Below are positions 17,320 to 25,983 of a DNA stretch of 64,000 nucleotides, one piece after another (positions within the stretch are counted from its first letter, which is position 1; each line of letters starts with the position of its first letter). Origin of the DNA: Chryseobacterium arachidis (GTDB lineage: Bacteria; Bacteroidota; Bacteroidia; Flavobacteriales; Weeksellaceae). Both the position numbers and the translations under genes were made by a program. The notes below the pieces were generated by a model, which saw only the letters and a program-made list of their open reading frames with translations, was not told the origin of the DNA and did not search any database. The DNA lies in NCBI RefSeq assembly GCF_900129245.1, contig NZ_FQUT01000010.1, positions 62,001-126,000 on the forward strand. Direction: 5' to 3'.

Positions 17320-17712
17320 ATGAAAACAAAAACAACAAAAATCATCTTCTGGTCAGGCGCAATTTTTATGTCATTATGGTTCGGAGCGAGCGGCTTCTTT
17401 GAACTGACAAAAAATCCTGTAGTTTGGGACATTACCCGACAATTGGGCTATCCGCCACACTTTATCTACATTTTAGGCGTATTCAAATTATCAGGAATTC
17501 TGGTCTTATTACTTCCCAACCGATTATTGCGATTGAAAGAATGGGTTTTCGCAGGAATGTTCTTTGATATTATTTTCGCATTCTTTTCAAAAATCGTCGT
17601 ACTTGGCTTTCCTGCAACGATTGATGCGATTGTCGCCTTTACAGTGCTTTCGGTGACGTATCTGATGTTCAGAAAATTGTACACCCCGGAACTGATTTAC
17701 GGAGAAGCATAA
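17320..17712 (+). CDS. DoxX-like membrane protein
   Basis: The 130-residue protein has four membrane helices (about 8-26, 46-63, 72-92, 98-116) and the DoxX-like pattern WFGASGFFELTKNP followed by a GVFKLSGILVLLLP helix. DoxX-like proteins sit in the inner membrane and are linked in other bacteria to thiosulfate or thiol oxidation. It follows the DUF1223 thioredoxin-like gene on the same strand, but a 166-bp gap with a palindromic repeat lies between, so co-transcription is uncertain. Confidence 0.85.
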   Translation: MKTKTTKIIFWSGAIFMSLWFGASGFFELTKNPVVWDITRQLGYPPHFIYILGVFKLSGILVLLLPNRLLRLKEWVFAGMFFDIIFAFFSKIVVLGFPATIDAIVAFTVLSVTYLMFRKLYTPELIYGEA

Positions 17713-17784
17713 TTTTAAAGTAAAAACAAAACAGAAACGTCTTTACTAAAACAAATATCAACTTTTCAAATTACTTATGTAAGA

Positions 17785-17812
17785 TAAATCCTCCCAGTAA
17801 TGAGAGGATTTA
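17785..17812 (+). terminator. Hairpin after the DoxX gene
   Basis: TAAATCCTC pairs with GAGGATTTA around a 10-base loop, followed by TTG. It is a modest terminator; the rest of 17713-18034 holds a decayed repeat and no gene. Confidence 0.6.
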
Positions 17813-17868
17813 TTGTTGAAATTATGTAGAAGAATTTTTTTGAATATCCGTTATACATTATGCTTCGA

Positions 17869-17956
17869 TTTTAACCACGAGGCGCACTAAAGATTTCACA
17901 AGGAACACAATAGTTGTGAACTTGGTGGATAACCTTAGCATACGTTGTGGTAAAAA
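17869..17956. repeat. Decayed 'TTAACCACGAGGCGCAC' palindromic repeat
   Basis: TTTTAACCACGAGGCGCACT at the left and GTTGTGGTAAAAA at the right, with TTTCACAAGGAACACAA and TTGTGAACTTGGTGG between. It resembles the ACCACAAAAG elements but is strongly diverged. Confidence 0.5.
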
Positions 17957-18034
17957 TAATCATGATTACAGCAAACAGCATTTAATTATAACATATTGTG
18001 GACGATCAAAAAAAATTTAAATCTTATATAAAAA

Positions 18035-19246
18035 TTATGCATGTGCCTTTCTTAATTTAATCATACTTAAAATAAAAAGTCCTAAAATTCCTAGAACAAA
18101 ATATCCTTCTGCGACTTCCAGCTGAATCTGAGGCCTGATCACCGCTACAATTCCGTAACTGATGGCTGATGTGATGATGAAGGCAATTCCGCCTGTCAGA
18201 CCACCTGCAATCCCTGCAGAATTTGGGAATCTTCCGATACAGTAGGAAAAATAATTATTAAAAATAAATCCGGCCGTCACGTGAATTAAAAACGCAAATG
18301 CCACCAAACTGTAAATATTGTTTGAAAAATAGGATGCAATAAACATCAAAATGATTAAAAATAATTGAATGAAATTAGCATAACGGATTTTCGGCAAAAA
18401 CGCTTTATTGATTAATGCTTTTCCTAAAAAACCACCCGCCATCCAGGCAAATCCAAGGATTAAAGAAACGTAGCCTGCAACTACCTCAGAATAACCCATT
18501 TTGTGTTCAATAATGAAAGATCCGCACAGATTGAAGAACATAATCATCGAGTAGCTCAACCCGCACATTAACATTCCATAAAAGAAATCTTTGGCTTTAA
18601 ACATTGAATTATATTCCTTCAGCAAAAATTCAACGTGGAAAGGATTTCTCTTCTTCAAGGTTTCGCCTGAAAAAATAAATTCAAGGATGAGAAGAAGTAA
18701 GCTGTATCCTGCCAACACATAAAAATTCGACTGCCAACCAAAGTTTTTCTGCAAATATCCACCGATAAATGGCGCAATAATAGGACCTACCGACCAGACA
18801 ATCGTCATGATACTGAGATAATGTTTCCTCGCCTCCCCTTCATAAACATCCACAAAGAAAGCCCTTTTGGAGACGACTGCAAATCCAGACAAAACTCCTT
18901 GTAGCACACGCATTACGTAGATGATGTAGATATTTTGAGTTGTTGCTGTAATGATGAACGACACGACAAACAATGCCAGAGATGCCATCGAAATTTTATA
19001 TCTCCCGAAAGAATCGACGATACTTCCTGCAAAGAATTGGGTTAAACCATAACTGATTAAAAATATCGATAAAGTAAGCTGAATATTACTTTCCGGCTGA
19101 TGCAATTCGGTCGCCATACTCGGCATTGAAGGAAGATAAATATCCGTTGCCAAACCCGACATCGGGATTACGGCAAATGCTAAAATCGTAGCAATAAATT
19201 TATTTTTTTCTTTAAGTGTAACCATTGCTGATCTAAAAAATTTCAT
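18035..19246 (-). CDS. MFS multidrug efflux transporter (Bcr/CflA type)
   Basis: The 403-residue protein has twelve membrane helices. The loop after helix 1 reads ATDIYLPSMPSMATEL, the Bcr/CflA drug:H+ antiporter signature (motif D1 type), and QFFAGSIVDSFGRY is the MFS loop 2-3 motif. It would export hydrophobic drugs or metabolites across the inner membrane. It is downstream of the aldo/keto reductase (48-bp gap) on the same strand, and the AraC-family gene precedes both. A shared transcript with the reductase is likely. Confidence 0.92.
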   Translation of the reverse strand: MKFFRSAMVTLKEKNKFIATILAFAVIPMSGLATDIYLPSMPSMATELHQPESNIQLTLSIFLISYGLTQFFAGSIVDSFGRYKISMASLALFVVSFIITATTQNIYIIYVMRVLQGVLSGFAVVSKRAFFVDVYEGEARKHYLSIMTIVWSVGPIIAPFIGGYLQKNFGWQSNFYVLAGYSLLLLILEFIFSGETLKKRNPFHVEFLLKEYNSMFKAKDFFYGMLMCGLSYSMIMFFNLCGSFIIEHKMGYSEVVAGYVSLILGFAWMAGGFLGKALINKAFLPKIRYANFIQLFLIILMFIASYFSNNIYSLVAFAFLIHVTAGFIFNNYFSYCIGRFPNSAGIAGGLTGGIAFIITSAISYGIVAVIRPQIQLEVAEGYFVLGILGLFILSMIKLRKAHA

Positions 19247-19293
19247 GAAAAATCAGATTCCCAAGTCCAAATTCAGGAATCTAAATTTGTTTT

Positions 19294-20295
19294 TTAATTG
19301 TTTACTAATTTCATAGAACCTTCGTTATATCTTTCACCCGTATTTGGGTATTTTTTTAAGATAGATTCTATGGTTTCCAGATCGGTTTGAGAAAGCTCGA
19401 TGTTCGTCGCAGCAATGTTTTCTTCCAAATATTTGATGCGTTTTGTTCCCGGAATCGGAATAATATCTTCACCTTGATTTAAAACCCAAGCCAAAGCCAG
19501 CTGAGTACCTTTCACCCCTTTAGACAGAGCAAAATCATTGATTTCTTTTGCTAAATTTCTGTTGTTTTCCAAATATTCTTCCTGATAACGGGGAAGCGAT
19601 TTTCTGAAATCTTCGTTGCCAAAATTCTGAACATCATTAATATTTGAGAAAAGTCCCCTCGCCAACGGAGAATACGGAACCAGTGTAATTCCCAACTCTC
19701 TGAGGGTCGGAAGAATTTCCTTTTCAACATCTTTTGTCAGTAATGAATATTCTGACTGCAAAGCGGTAATCGGATGAATTTTATTTGCTTTTCTGATCGA
19801 TTCTGCGGAAGCTTCTGATAATCCTAAATATTTCACTTTTCCGGCTTTTACCAGATCTGCCATGGCTCCGACAGTTTCTTCAACAGGAATATTCGGATCT
19901 ACCCTGTGTGCATAGTATAAATCGATCTCATCAATTTTCAATCTTTGAAGACTCAAATCAACCGCTTTTTTGATCCACTCCGGTGAACCGTCAAAATAGG
20001 TTCCGGGAGCACCGCTGTGGCTTGCTTTTCCGTCCTTAAACCTGAATCCGAATTTGGTCGCAATAAAAATTTTATCGCGATTGGGTACTAAAACTTTTGA
20101 AATCAATTTTTCATTTTCTCCGTTTGCGTACATGTCTGCTGTATCCCAGAAGTTTACGCCTAAATCCAATGCTTTGTGCAAAGTATTGATGCTTTCCTGC
20201 TCATCTGTCGGTCCATATGCAAAGCTCATTCCCATACATCCCAAACCGATAGCTGATAACTGCTCTCCTGTGTTTCCTAATTTTCTAAATTTCAT
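19294..20295 (-). CDS. Aldo/keto reductase
   Basis: This 333-residue (alpha/beta)8 NADPH-dependent reductase opens with RKLGNTGEQLSAIGLGCMGM. The catalytic tetrad is present: Asp51 and Tyr56 (WDTADMYANG), Lys81 (IATKFGF) and His130 (YYAHRVDP). It ends with the cofactor-binding IPIPGTKRIKYLEEN. It matches the AKR13-like enzymes that reduce aldehydes and quinones. Its promoter has a -7 TAATTTTG (20323-20330) and two AraC-type direct repeats upstream, so the AraC gene immediately upstream probably activates it together with the MFS pump. Confidence 0.95.
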   Translation of the reverse strand: MKFRKLGNTGEQLSAIGLGCMGMSFAYGPTDEQESINTLHKALDLGVNFWDTADMYANGENEKLISKVLVPNRDKIFIATKFGFRFKDGKASHSGAPGTYFDGSPEWIKKAVDLSLQRLKIDEIDLYYAHRVDPNIPVEETVGAMADLVKAGKVKYLGLSEASAESIRKANKIHPITALQSEYSLLTKDVEKEILPTLRELGITLVPYSPLARGLFSNINDVQNFGNEDFRKSLPRYQEEYLENNRNLAKEINDFALSKGVKGTQLALAWVLNQGEDIIPIPGTKRIKYLEENIAATNIELSQTDLETIESILKKYPNTGERYNEGSMKLVNN

Positions 20296-20322
20296 GATAA
20301 TTGTGATTTAAAATTTATAGTA

Positions 20323-20330
20323 CAAAATTA
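20323..20330 (-). promoter_or_regulatory. -7 element of the aldo/keto reductase operon
   Basis: TAATTTTG on the minus strand, 27 bp from the reductase start codon. Confidence 0.6.
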
Positions 20331-20358
20331 CAGCAGCCGACTGACGATGTCAATATAG

Positions 20359-20388
20359 AAATCAAACGAAGAATTATAAAAATCAAAC
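20359..20388 (-). promoter_or_regulatory. AraC-type operator (two direct repeats, 21 bp apart)
   Basis: The exact repeat GTTTGATTT (minus strand) occurs at 20359-20367 and 20380-20388. The 21-bp step and the position just upstream of where a -33 element would lie are those of an AraC-family activator. The distal copy overlaps the stop codon of the regulator gene itself. Confidence 0.65.
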
Positions 20389-21276
20389 AACCGCAGTTCG
20401 AACTGCATTAGGTGTCATTCCGGTCTGTTTTTTAAAATAATTAGTGAAATAAGCCGGTTCTTCAAAACCTAATCCGTACGCAATTTCAGAGACATTCCAG
20501 TCTGTATGCTTCAACAAAGCATTAGCTTCCTGAATGATTCTCGAAGTGATCTGCTGACTGGTCGTTCTCCCCGTAATCTCTTTCACAGAACGGTTTAAAG
20601 AATTAACGTGAATCGACAAATTTTCCGCATAATCCACCGGACTTTTCAATTTTAAAAATCTTTCCGGACTGTCGATCGGGAACTGTCTTTCCAGTAATTC
20701 CATGAATAAAGAAGCTACTTTCTGCGAAGCATTCTGATAAGGTTCAAAATTTTCTGCAGGATGCATTTTCATGGTTTCGTGGATCAAAAGATGAAGATAA
20801 GCCCTCAGCATATCATATTTATGCAGATAATCCGATTGAATTTCGGTCATCATTTTAATAAAAATATCGGCAACAGTTTTCTGCTGTTCTTCATTAATAA
20901 AGAAAACAGGTGTTCCGCCGATTTTAAAAAGCTGAGAATCCTGAAGATTTCCCAAACGGTTTCCGTCATGCACAAACTGATCGGTAAAAAGACAGAAAAA
21001 GCCTTTCTGATCCTTATTTTCCGCTTCCCAAGAATAGGGAATTACAGGGTTGGAAAACAACAAAGCCGGTTGGTCTACATAAATCCATTTATCGGCATAA
21101 TGAAGCTTTCCTTTTCCTATGATCAATGAAATTTTGTAATAATCTCTCCTGCTGTAAGGCGTAATCAAAGAGCAATTTTCTCTTGAAAACACATTAAAAT
21201 GACCTACTCCGGGTGTTTTTATACATTCCAGACCGACACGTTTATAAAAACCTTTTATTGTTTCATTAGATTCCAT
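20383..21276 (-). CDS. AraC-family transcriptional regulator
   Basis: The 297-residue protein has an N-terminal cupin-like effector domain (about 20-170) and a C-terminal double helix-turn-helix (about 195-295). The second HTH carries the family signature SEIAYGLGFEEPAYFTNYFK followed by KQTGMTPNAVR. It resembles regulators next to aldo/keto reductases and efflux pumps that respond to small aromatic or aldehyde-like compounds. The reductase gene starts 87 bp downstream, and the 21-bp direct repeats in that gap are its probable binding site. Confidence 0.93.
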   Translation of the reverse strand: MESNETIKGFYKRVGLECIKTPGVGHFNVFSRENCSLITPYSRRDYYKISLIIGKGKLHYADKWIYVDQPALLFSNPVIPYSWEAENKDQKGFFCLFTDQFVHDGNRLGNLQDSQLFKIGGTPVFFINEEQQKTVADIFIKMMTEIQSDYLHKYDMLRAYLHLLIHETMKMHPAENFEPYQNASQKVASLFMELLERQFPIDSPERFLKLKSPVDYAENLSIHVNSLNRSVKEITGRTTSQQITSRIIQEANALLKHTDWNVSEIAYGLGFEEPAYFTNYFKKQTGMTPNAVRTAVV

Positions 21277-21446
21277 AGTGTAAAATTATAAAATTCAAAC
21301 AAAAGTATCGTAACAAATAATTTCAATTGATAAAATGATTGACGATTTGAGTTGAAGAATTTAGAGTTTGAGTTTTTTTAATTATTGAGCAAATCAGGTT
21401 TCTCCTGCGTCGAAATGACAATATGTAATTTTTGAATAAAATAAAA

Positions 21447-21475
21447 GCAACCGATCTTCCGACCAGTCGCTCTTA
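21447..21475 (-). terminator. Terminator of the small secreted protein gene
   Basis: On the minus strand GAGCGACTGGTC pairs with GATCGGTTGCTT through several wobbles, with a GGAA loop, and is followed by TTATTTTATT. Confidence 0.65.
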
Positions 21476-21502
21476 AAATTGAATGTATAGTTGATAATTG
21501 AT

Positions 21503-21925
21503 TTATCGATGTCCGTTTCCGTTTTTGTGTTTGTATACCTTTACTTTCTTATCCATATGTTTGTAACGTTTATCATTATTCTTGTTTCGGTTATAAACAG
21601 CTACCGGATTCTGACCTTTGTAATACTTATTTTTAAATTTTAAATATTTGTCATGCCCCATAATTCTTTCTAACTCTACATATCTGTCGTTTCTCCATCT
21701 ATCTGGATTGCTTACGTATACTCTGTTCCAAGAATTATAATCGTTATATCTGTCGTTCAAAGCATAAATCTGATTGGCTTGTGTCTGGGATAATACCAAA
21801 TCTGTAATGACTGATGCCCAATTTACATCCGAAATACTTCTTCTGTAATCGTTGTAATAATCTGACTGCGCATACGTTAAACTAAACGTTCCGACAATCA
21901 TTGCGGTTAATAATAACTTTTTCAT
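21503..21925 (-). CDS. Small basic secreted protein, unknown function
   Basis: The 140-residue product begins with a clear signal peptide (MKKLLLTAMIVGTFSLTYAQ). The mature part is rich in Tyr, Asn, Arg and Lys, contains LSQTQANQIYALNDRYNDYN, which recalls the LTxxQ region of Spy/CpxP-like periplasmic proteins, and ends in a Lys/His-rich tail. No enzymatic motif is visible. The chaperone-like resemblance is weak and rests on one stretch only. It appears monocistronic. Confidence 0.75.
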   Translation of the reverse strand: MKKLLLTAMIVGTFSLTYAQSDYYNDYRRSISDVNWASVITDLVLSQTQANQIYALNDRYNDYNSWNRVYVSNPDRWRNDRYVELERIMGHDKYLKFKNKYYKGQNPVAVYNRNKNNDKRYKHMDKKVKVYKHKNGNGHR

Positions 21926-22242
21926 CTCACATCTTTTTTAAATTAAACTATATGAGAATTTTCAATTAGAATGCCAAAGCAATTTGTGGCATGCCAATAT
22001 TTGTTAAAAAGAGTGTAATTAATTGAAAATATTCAAGATAAAAACTAATAAACTTTTTCTCTAAGCATGTAGATGTGGGGAACAAAAGATATAATTCATA
22101 AAGGCTCTGGTTAAACAATTCTTAATTTTTCACGAATCAATTTTAAAAATTTATAAAATTTTATTCATTATCATTTTTAATTTGTAATTTTAAAAGAAGA
22201 AAAGTTCTTACCCATTGTTTAATCACCGAAAATCTCAATATT

Positions 22243-22530
22243 ATGGAAAATATAAAATTTGAAGTATCTCCATATCAGGACGAATTGCAGATATTAATTG
22301 ATGGAAAAAAGTCCGGCTATATGTCCATAGAGATCGACGGCAGACTACTTATTGTCTACTACACCAAGCTGAATGAAGAAAGAGAAGGACAAGGCTATGC
22401 CAAAATGCTTTTGGACGAATTGGTACGCTATGCCGAAGAAAAAGACCTATTGGTAGATCCCGAATGCGATTTCGTAAGACAGCAGTTTGAGAATCATCCT
22501 GCGAGATATAAAGATATCTGGCACGCCTAA
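22243..22530 (+). CDS. Small GNAT-type N-acetyltransferase (YjdJ-like)
   Basis: At 95 residues this is the short GNAT form, which keeps only the acetyl-CoA-binding core. The pyrophosphate loop is REGQGYAKML (R/QxxGxA), preceded by the beta strands of the splayed core and followed by HPARYKDIW at the C terminus, as in YjdJ/NATD1 proteins. The acceptor is unknown. Its stop codon is 1 bp from the convergent MBL-hydrolase stop, so the two transcripts overlap. The gap 21926-22242 upstream is AT-rich with nothing recognisable. Confidence 0.88.
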   Translation: MENIKFEVSPYQDELQILIDGKKSGYMSIEIDGRLLIVYYTKLNEEREGQGYAKMLLDELVRYAEEKDLLVDPECDFVRQQFENHPARYKDIWHA

Positions 22531-22531
22531 A

Positions 22532-23629
22532 CTAATCTTCCCACCACACTTTGAACTGATTGTCTGATTTATTCAGGTCAACAGGTTCCCCTATGATTGG
22601 AGTTAAAATATTTAAATTTTTACCTTTTGCTAGGCTTGTTACTTTTTTCAGCGGTTCATTCCAAGCGTGAAGAGCCAAAGCAAATTTTGATGAGTGAACG
22701 GGAATAATATTTTTTGCATTTAAATCTATACAGGCCTGAATAACATCTTCCGGAAGTCCGTGAATATATTTCCAGGCTTCATTATATTGCCCGTTTTCGA
22801 TGAAAACATAGTCGAAAGGTCCATATTTTTCGCCAATCATTTTGAAATGGGTATCGTAACCGCTGTCACCGCCTAAAAATAATTTCTTGGCTGGAGTTTC
22901 CAGAACATAGGAAGTCCAGAGCGTAACATTTCGCTGAACTTTTCTGCCGGAAAAATGTCTTGCGGGTGTGTAGATAATTTTCAGATTATTCTTTAAATTA
23001 ACCTCAGCTCCCCACTCTTCTTCAATTAATTGTTCAGATTTGTAGCCCCATCTTTCGAAATGCGCACCAACACCCAAAGGCAAAATAACTTTTGAAACTT
23101 TATCTTTAATTGCTTTCACCGTAGGATAATCCAAGTGATCGTAATGATCATGAGTGATGACTAAATAATCTAAATTCGGAATATCTTCAGGCTTAAAAAT
23201 ATCCGCTCCCGAGAATGCTTTGTTGAAAAATTTAAACGGTGAACCATATAAGCTCAAAACAGGATCAATCAACAAAGAAACTCCATCTGTTTGAATATAA
23301 TAAGAAGAATGCCCTAGCCAGACAAAAACGTCCTGATCTTTTGGAAGATTTTTAAGGTCAGTATGAATAGACGGAATATTTTTCAGGGGCTTCAGCAAAG
23401 GATTTTTCTTTTTAAAAAAGAAATCATACATCACTCTCGGCATTGAATATCCCTCCGCCAACGACGGTGTATAGCTTAAATTCTGAAACTGTTTATTTTT
23501 AAAATGCTTAGACTGCTGCATTCTTTTCAATCGTTCTCCTTTTGCTTCAGCACCAAATACTTCCTGACTTGTGATCAAAAAATATAAGAAGATAACTACC
23601 GCTGCTGTAATGATAATGGTATAGATCAT
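22532..23629 (-). CDS. MBL-fold hydrolase, NAPE-PLD/UlaG-like
   Basis: The 365-residue protein has an N-terminal membrane anchor (2-19) and a metallo-beta-lactamase fold. The metal ligands are His160, His162, Asp164 and His165 (THDHYDHLDY), a later His in PARHFSGR, Asp in LGGDSGYD, and the last His in IPVHSSKF. The order matches N-acyl-phosphatidylethanolamine phospholipase D-like and UlaG-like hydrolases. A membrane-associated phosphodiesterase is likely, with substrate unknown. It is convergent with the GNAT gene. Confidence 0.9.
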   Translation of the reverse strand: MIYTIIITAAVVIFLYFLITSQEVFGAEAKGERLKRMQQSKHFKNKQFQNLSYTPSLAEGYSMPRVMYDFFFKKKNPLLKPLKNIPSIHTDLKNLPKDQDVFVWLGHSSYYIQTDGVSLLIDPVLSLYGSPFKFFNKAFSGADIFKPEDIPNLDYLVITHDHYDHLDYPTVKAIKDKVSKVILPLGVGAHFERWGYKSEQLIEEEWGAEVNLKNNLKIIYTPARHFSGRKVQRNVTLWTSYVLETPAKKLFLGGDSGYDTHFKMIGEKYGPFDYVFIENGQYNEAWKYIHGLPEDVIQACIDLNAKNIIPVHSSKFALALHAWNEPLKKVTSLAKGKNLNILTPIIGEPVDLNKSDNQFKVWWED

Positions 23630-23773
23630 TTTTATAAAATACTATCAAATGTATGACAATATACTGTATGACGATTTTAAAATATAAATCCTTTAATTTT
23701 TAACTAAAATTATATTCTCTGAGGCTCCATTTATTGCTTTAAACTTTTTAATTTAGCGTTCGAAAAAATCAAA

Positions 23774-25318
23774 ATGGGCTCAAAAAATTATTTTATATTG
23801 TTGTTTCTCATATTGCTGACTTCCTGTATGTCAGTAAGAAAACATAATGAACAGCAAAAAGTATGTCTGTCTCCTGAAAAACTGAAAGAAGATGTTGATT
23901 TTGCCTATTCAAAAATTAAAGAAACCCATCCGCAATTGTATTGGTATATTTCAAAAAAAGATTTAGACTACAAATTCGACAGCCTTAAACAAACCATTAA
24001 TGAACCGCTGACACCACTTCAATTCTATTTTAAGCTGCAGCCTGTGATCGCCAATATTCGTGAAGGCCATTTATCATTGCGAATTCCTTCGAAAAGGATT
24101 AGTAAAAAAGAGATTAAAGCATTAGAAGGTAAAAAAGGAATGTTCAGCCGTTTTGAATATTATGTAAAAGATGACCGGCTTTTCATCATTGGAAATAAAG
24201 ATTCTATACAAGATATAAAACCCGGAACAGAAATTATCACAATAGACCAGGTTCCGGTTTCGGATTATATTAGAAGGTATGAAAAACTCATCAGCAGCGA
24301 TGGCTTTAATACAACTTTTCAGCCTTATTATCTGAAAGATGTTTTCTTTAATTATTATGTTGCGGAAAAAGGATTTGAAGATAAAGCAACACTGGAAACG
24401 GTTTATAACGGTGAAAAAAAGACCTATCAGCTCACCCGGGAATCCAAATCTGAAAACGACCTTAAACAGGATAAAGAAAACAAAAAACGGACACAGGAAA
24501 AAAAGGTGAATGATTATATTGCCTTCAACAATTCTTATAACAGAAACTTTAAATTTTTAGATCAAGACAGCACTATCGCTTATATAAAAGTGAAAAGTTT
24601 TTCGAGTGATTATTCTGCAAGGTTTTACAAAGAGACTTTCAAAAAGATCAAGAACGCGCAATCCTCATATCTGATTATTGATATCCGCAATAATTACGGA
24701 GGTTCTTTGGAAGAGATCAACAACTTATATTCCTATCTAAGTCCGAAACCTTATACATTAATAAAGCCTTCTCAGGTGATTTCAAAATCTTCACCATTAA
24801 AGACCAATTATTTCAGGAAAAGTAATCCGTTACAATATATTTTAAGAACATTCACCTACCCTACATTTTTCTTTGCCCAGACTTTCAGTACCTATAAAAA
24901 AGACGGTAAATTTTATTATAAAAACAGATCAGATAGAGAATCCAAGCCAAAGAAAGATGCTTTCAACGGAAAAGTTTATGTTTTAATTAATGGCGGAAGT
25001 TTTTCTGCATCGTCGATTATTACCGCAAAACTTAAAAATGATAAAAGAGTGGTTTTAGTCGGTGAAGAAACCGGAGGTGCCAATGACGGAACGGTTGCCG
25101 GATTTTACTCTTACCAGACACTTCCTAATTCTAAAATCGATTTGCCAGTCGGGGTTCTTCTGGTACAGCCCAATATCACTTTTACCCATACCAAAAAAGG
25201 AGTGGTTCCCGATGTTACCATCACGGAAACGATGCAGGATATTATTGATAAAAAAGATCCGCAGATGGATTGGGTGATGAAGGCAATTAAGAAAGAAGAA
25301 ACAGCAAACCAAAAATAA
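23774..25318 (+). CDS. S41-family peptidase lipoprotein
   Basis: The 514-residue protein has a lipoprotein signal with acceptor Cys18 (LLTSCMS). A helical N-terminal region with a PDZ-like segment (about 120-170) is followed by the S41 (tail-specific protease) domain: YIKVKSFSS, LIIDIRNNYGGSLEEINNL, and the serine motif GGSFSASSIITAKL, then EETGGANDGT. The catalytic Ser lies in SFSASS. It would be an outer-membrane- or periplasm-facing protease of unknown target. The DUF218 gene follows 17 bp later, so the two share a transcript. Confidence 0.92.
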   Translation: MGSKNYFILLFLILLTSCMSVRKHNEQQKVCLSPEKLKEDVDFAYSKIKETHPQLYWYISKKDLDYKFDSLKQTINEPLTPLQFYFKLQPVIANIREGHLSLRIPSKRISKKEIKALEGKKGMFSRFEYYVKDDRLFIIGNKDSIQDIKPGTEIITIDQVPVSDYIRRYEKLISSDGFNTTFQPYYLKDVFFNYYVAEKGFEDKATLETVYNGEKKTYQLTRESKSENDLKQDKENKKRTQEKKVNDYIAFNNSYNRNFKFLDQDSTIAYIKVKSFSSDYSARFYKETFKKIKNAQSSYLIIDIRNNYGGSLEEINNLYSYLSPKPYTLIKPSQVISKSSPLKTNYFRKSNPLQYILRTFTYPTFFFAQTFSTYKKDGKFYYKNRSDRESKPKKDAFNGKVYVLINGGSFSASSIITAKLKNDKRVVLVGEETGGANDGTVAGFYSYQTLPNSKIDLPVGVLLVQPNITFTHTKKGVVPDVTITETMQDIIDKKDPQMDWVMKAIKKEETANQK

Positions 25319-25335
25319 TCTACAGCGTTCAATTA

Positions 25336-25899
25336 ATGTCAAAAAAACTTTTAACTCTCCTTAAATTTCTCATTTCTGCAGTGATTTTGTGGTTTGTCAT
25401 TCATGCTGCCTATACAACGATTGACGGTCTTTCTGACAACAGAAAAAATGCAGATATAGCGGTTATTTTAGGAAGCAAAGTGAATGAAGACGGGACTTTG
25501 TCCACAAGATTACAAAAACGTCTTGAAAGCGGACTTGAACTGTATAAAAATCGTCGGATTAAAAAGATTTTGGTGAGTGGCGGGCTGGGGAAAGAAGGGT
25601 TCTATGAGGGTGATAAAATGAAAGAATTTCTCGTATCTAAAGATATTCCTGATTCATTAATCGTAGTTGATAATTTGGGAAACAATACCAGAGCAACCGT
25701 AGAAAATACATTAAAATTAAGATCTCAGTTAAAATTCAACAGCATCATCGTTATTTCCCAATATTTTCATGTCACACGTACAAAAAAGTTGTTTAAGGAT
25801 AAAGGTTTTGAAAATGTCAGTTCGGTAAGTCCAAGATATTTTGAATGGAGGGATTTGTACTCGATATTAAGAGAATTTCCAGCTTATTATACGCAATAA
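25336..25899 (+). CDS. DUF218 (YdcF/SanA/ElyC-like) membrane-anchored protein
   Basis: The 187-residue protein has one N-terminal membrane helix (about 8-27) and a DUF218 Rossmann-like domain: ADIAVILGSKVNEDGTLSTR, KKILVSGGLGKEGFYEGDKM, NNTRATVENTL and VISQYFHVTR. These include the acidic and basic residues conserved in ElyC and SanA. Such proteins sit in the inner membrane facing the periplasm and are tied to envelope or lipid-carrier homeostasis in E. coli; the reaction is unproved. It is the second gene of an operon with the S41 peptidase. Confidence 0.92.
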   Translation: MSKKLLTLLKFLISAVILWFVIHAAYTTIDGLSDNRKNADIAVILGSKVNEDGTLSTRLQKRLESGLELYKNRRIKKILVSGGLGKEGFYEGDKMKEFLVSKDIPDSLIVVDNLGNNTRATVENTLKLRSQLKFNSIIVISQYFHVTRTKKLFKDKGFENVSSVSPRYFEWRDLYSILREFPAYYTQ

Positions 25900-25901
25900 A
25901 A

Positions 25902-25932
25902 GTTTCGGGCGGGCTTTCAGCCCGCCCGAAAC
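25902..25932. terminator. GC-rich hairpin after the DUF218 gene
   Basis: GTTTCGGGCGGGCT and AGCCCGCCCGAAAC form a perfect 14-bp stem with a TTC loop. There is no T-tract after it. The core GGCGGGCTTTCAGCCCGCC recurs at 27461-27493, so it behaves as a dispersed palindrome that can also terminate transcription. Confidence 0.75.
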
Positions 25933-25983
25933 CCATCCAACCATTTCCCTAAATCATTAAAGAAAATTATGTAGTTTTATATC

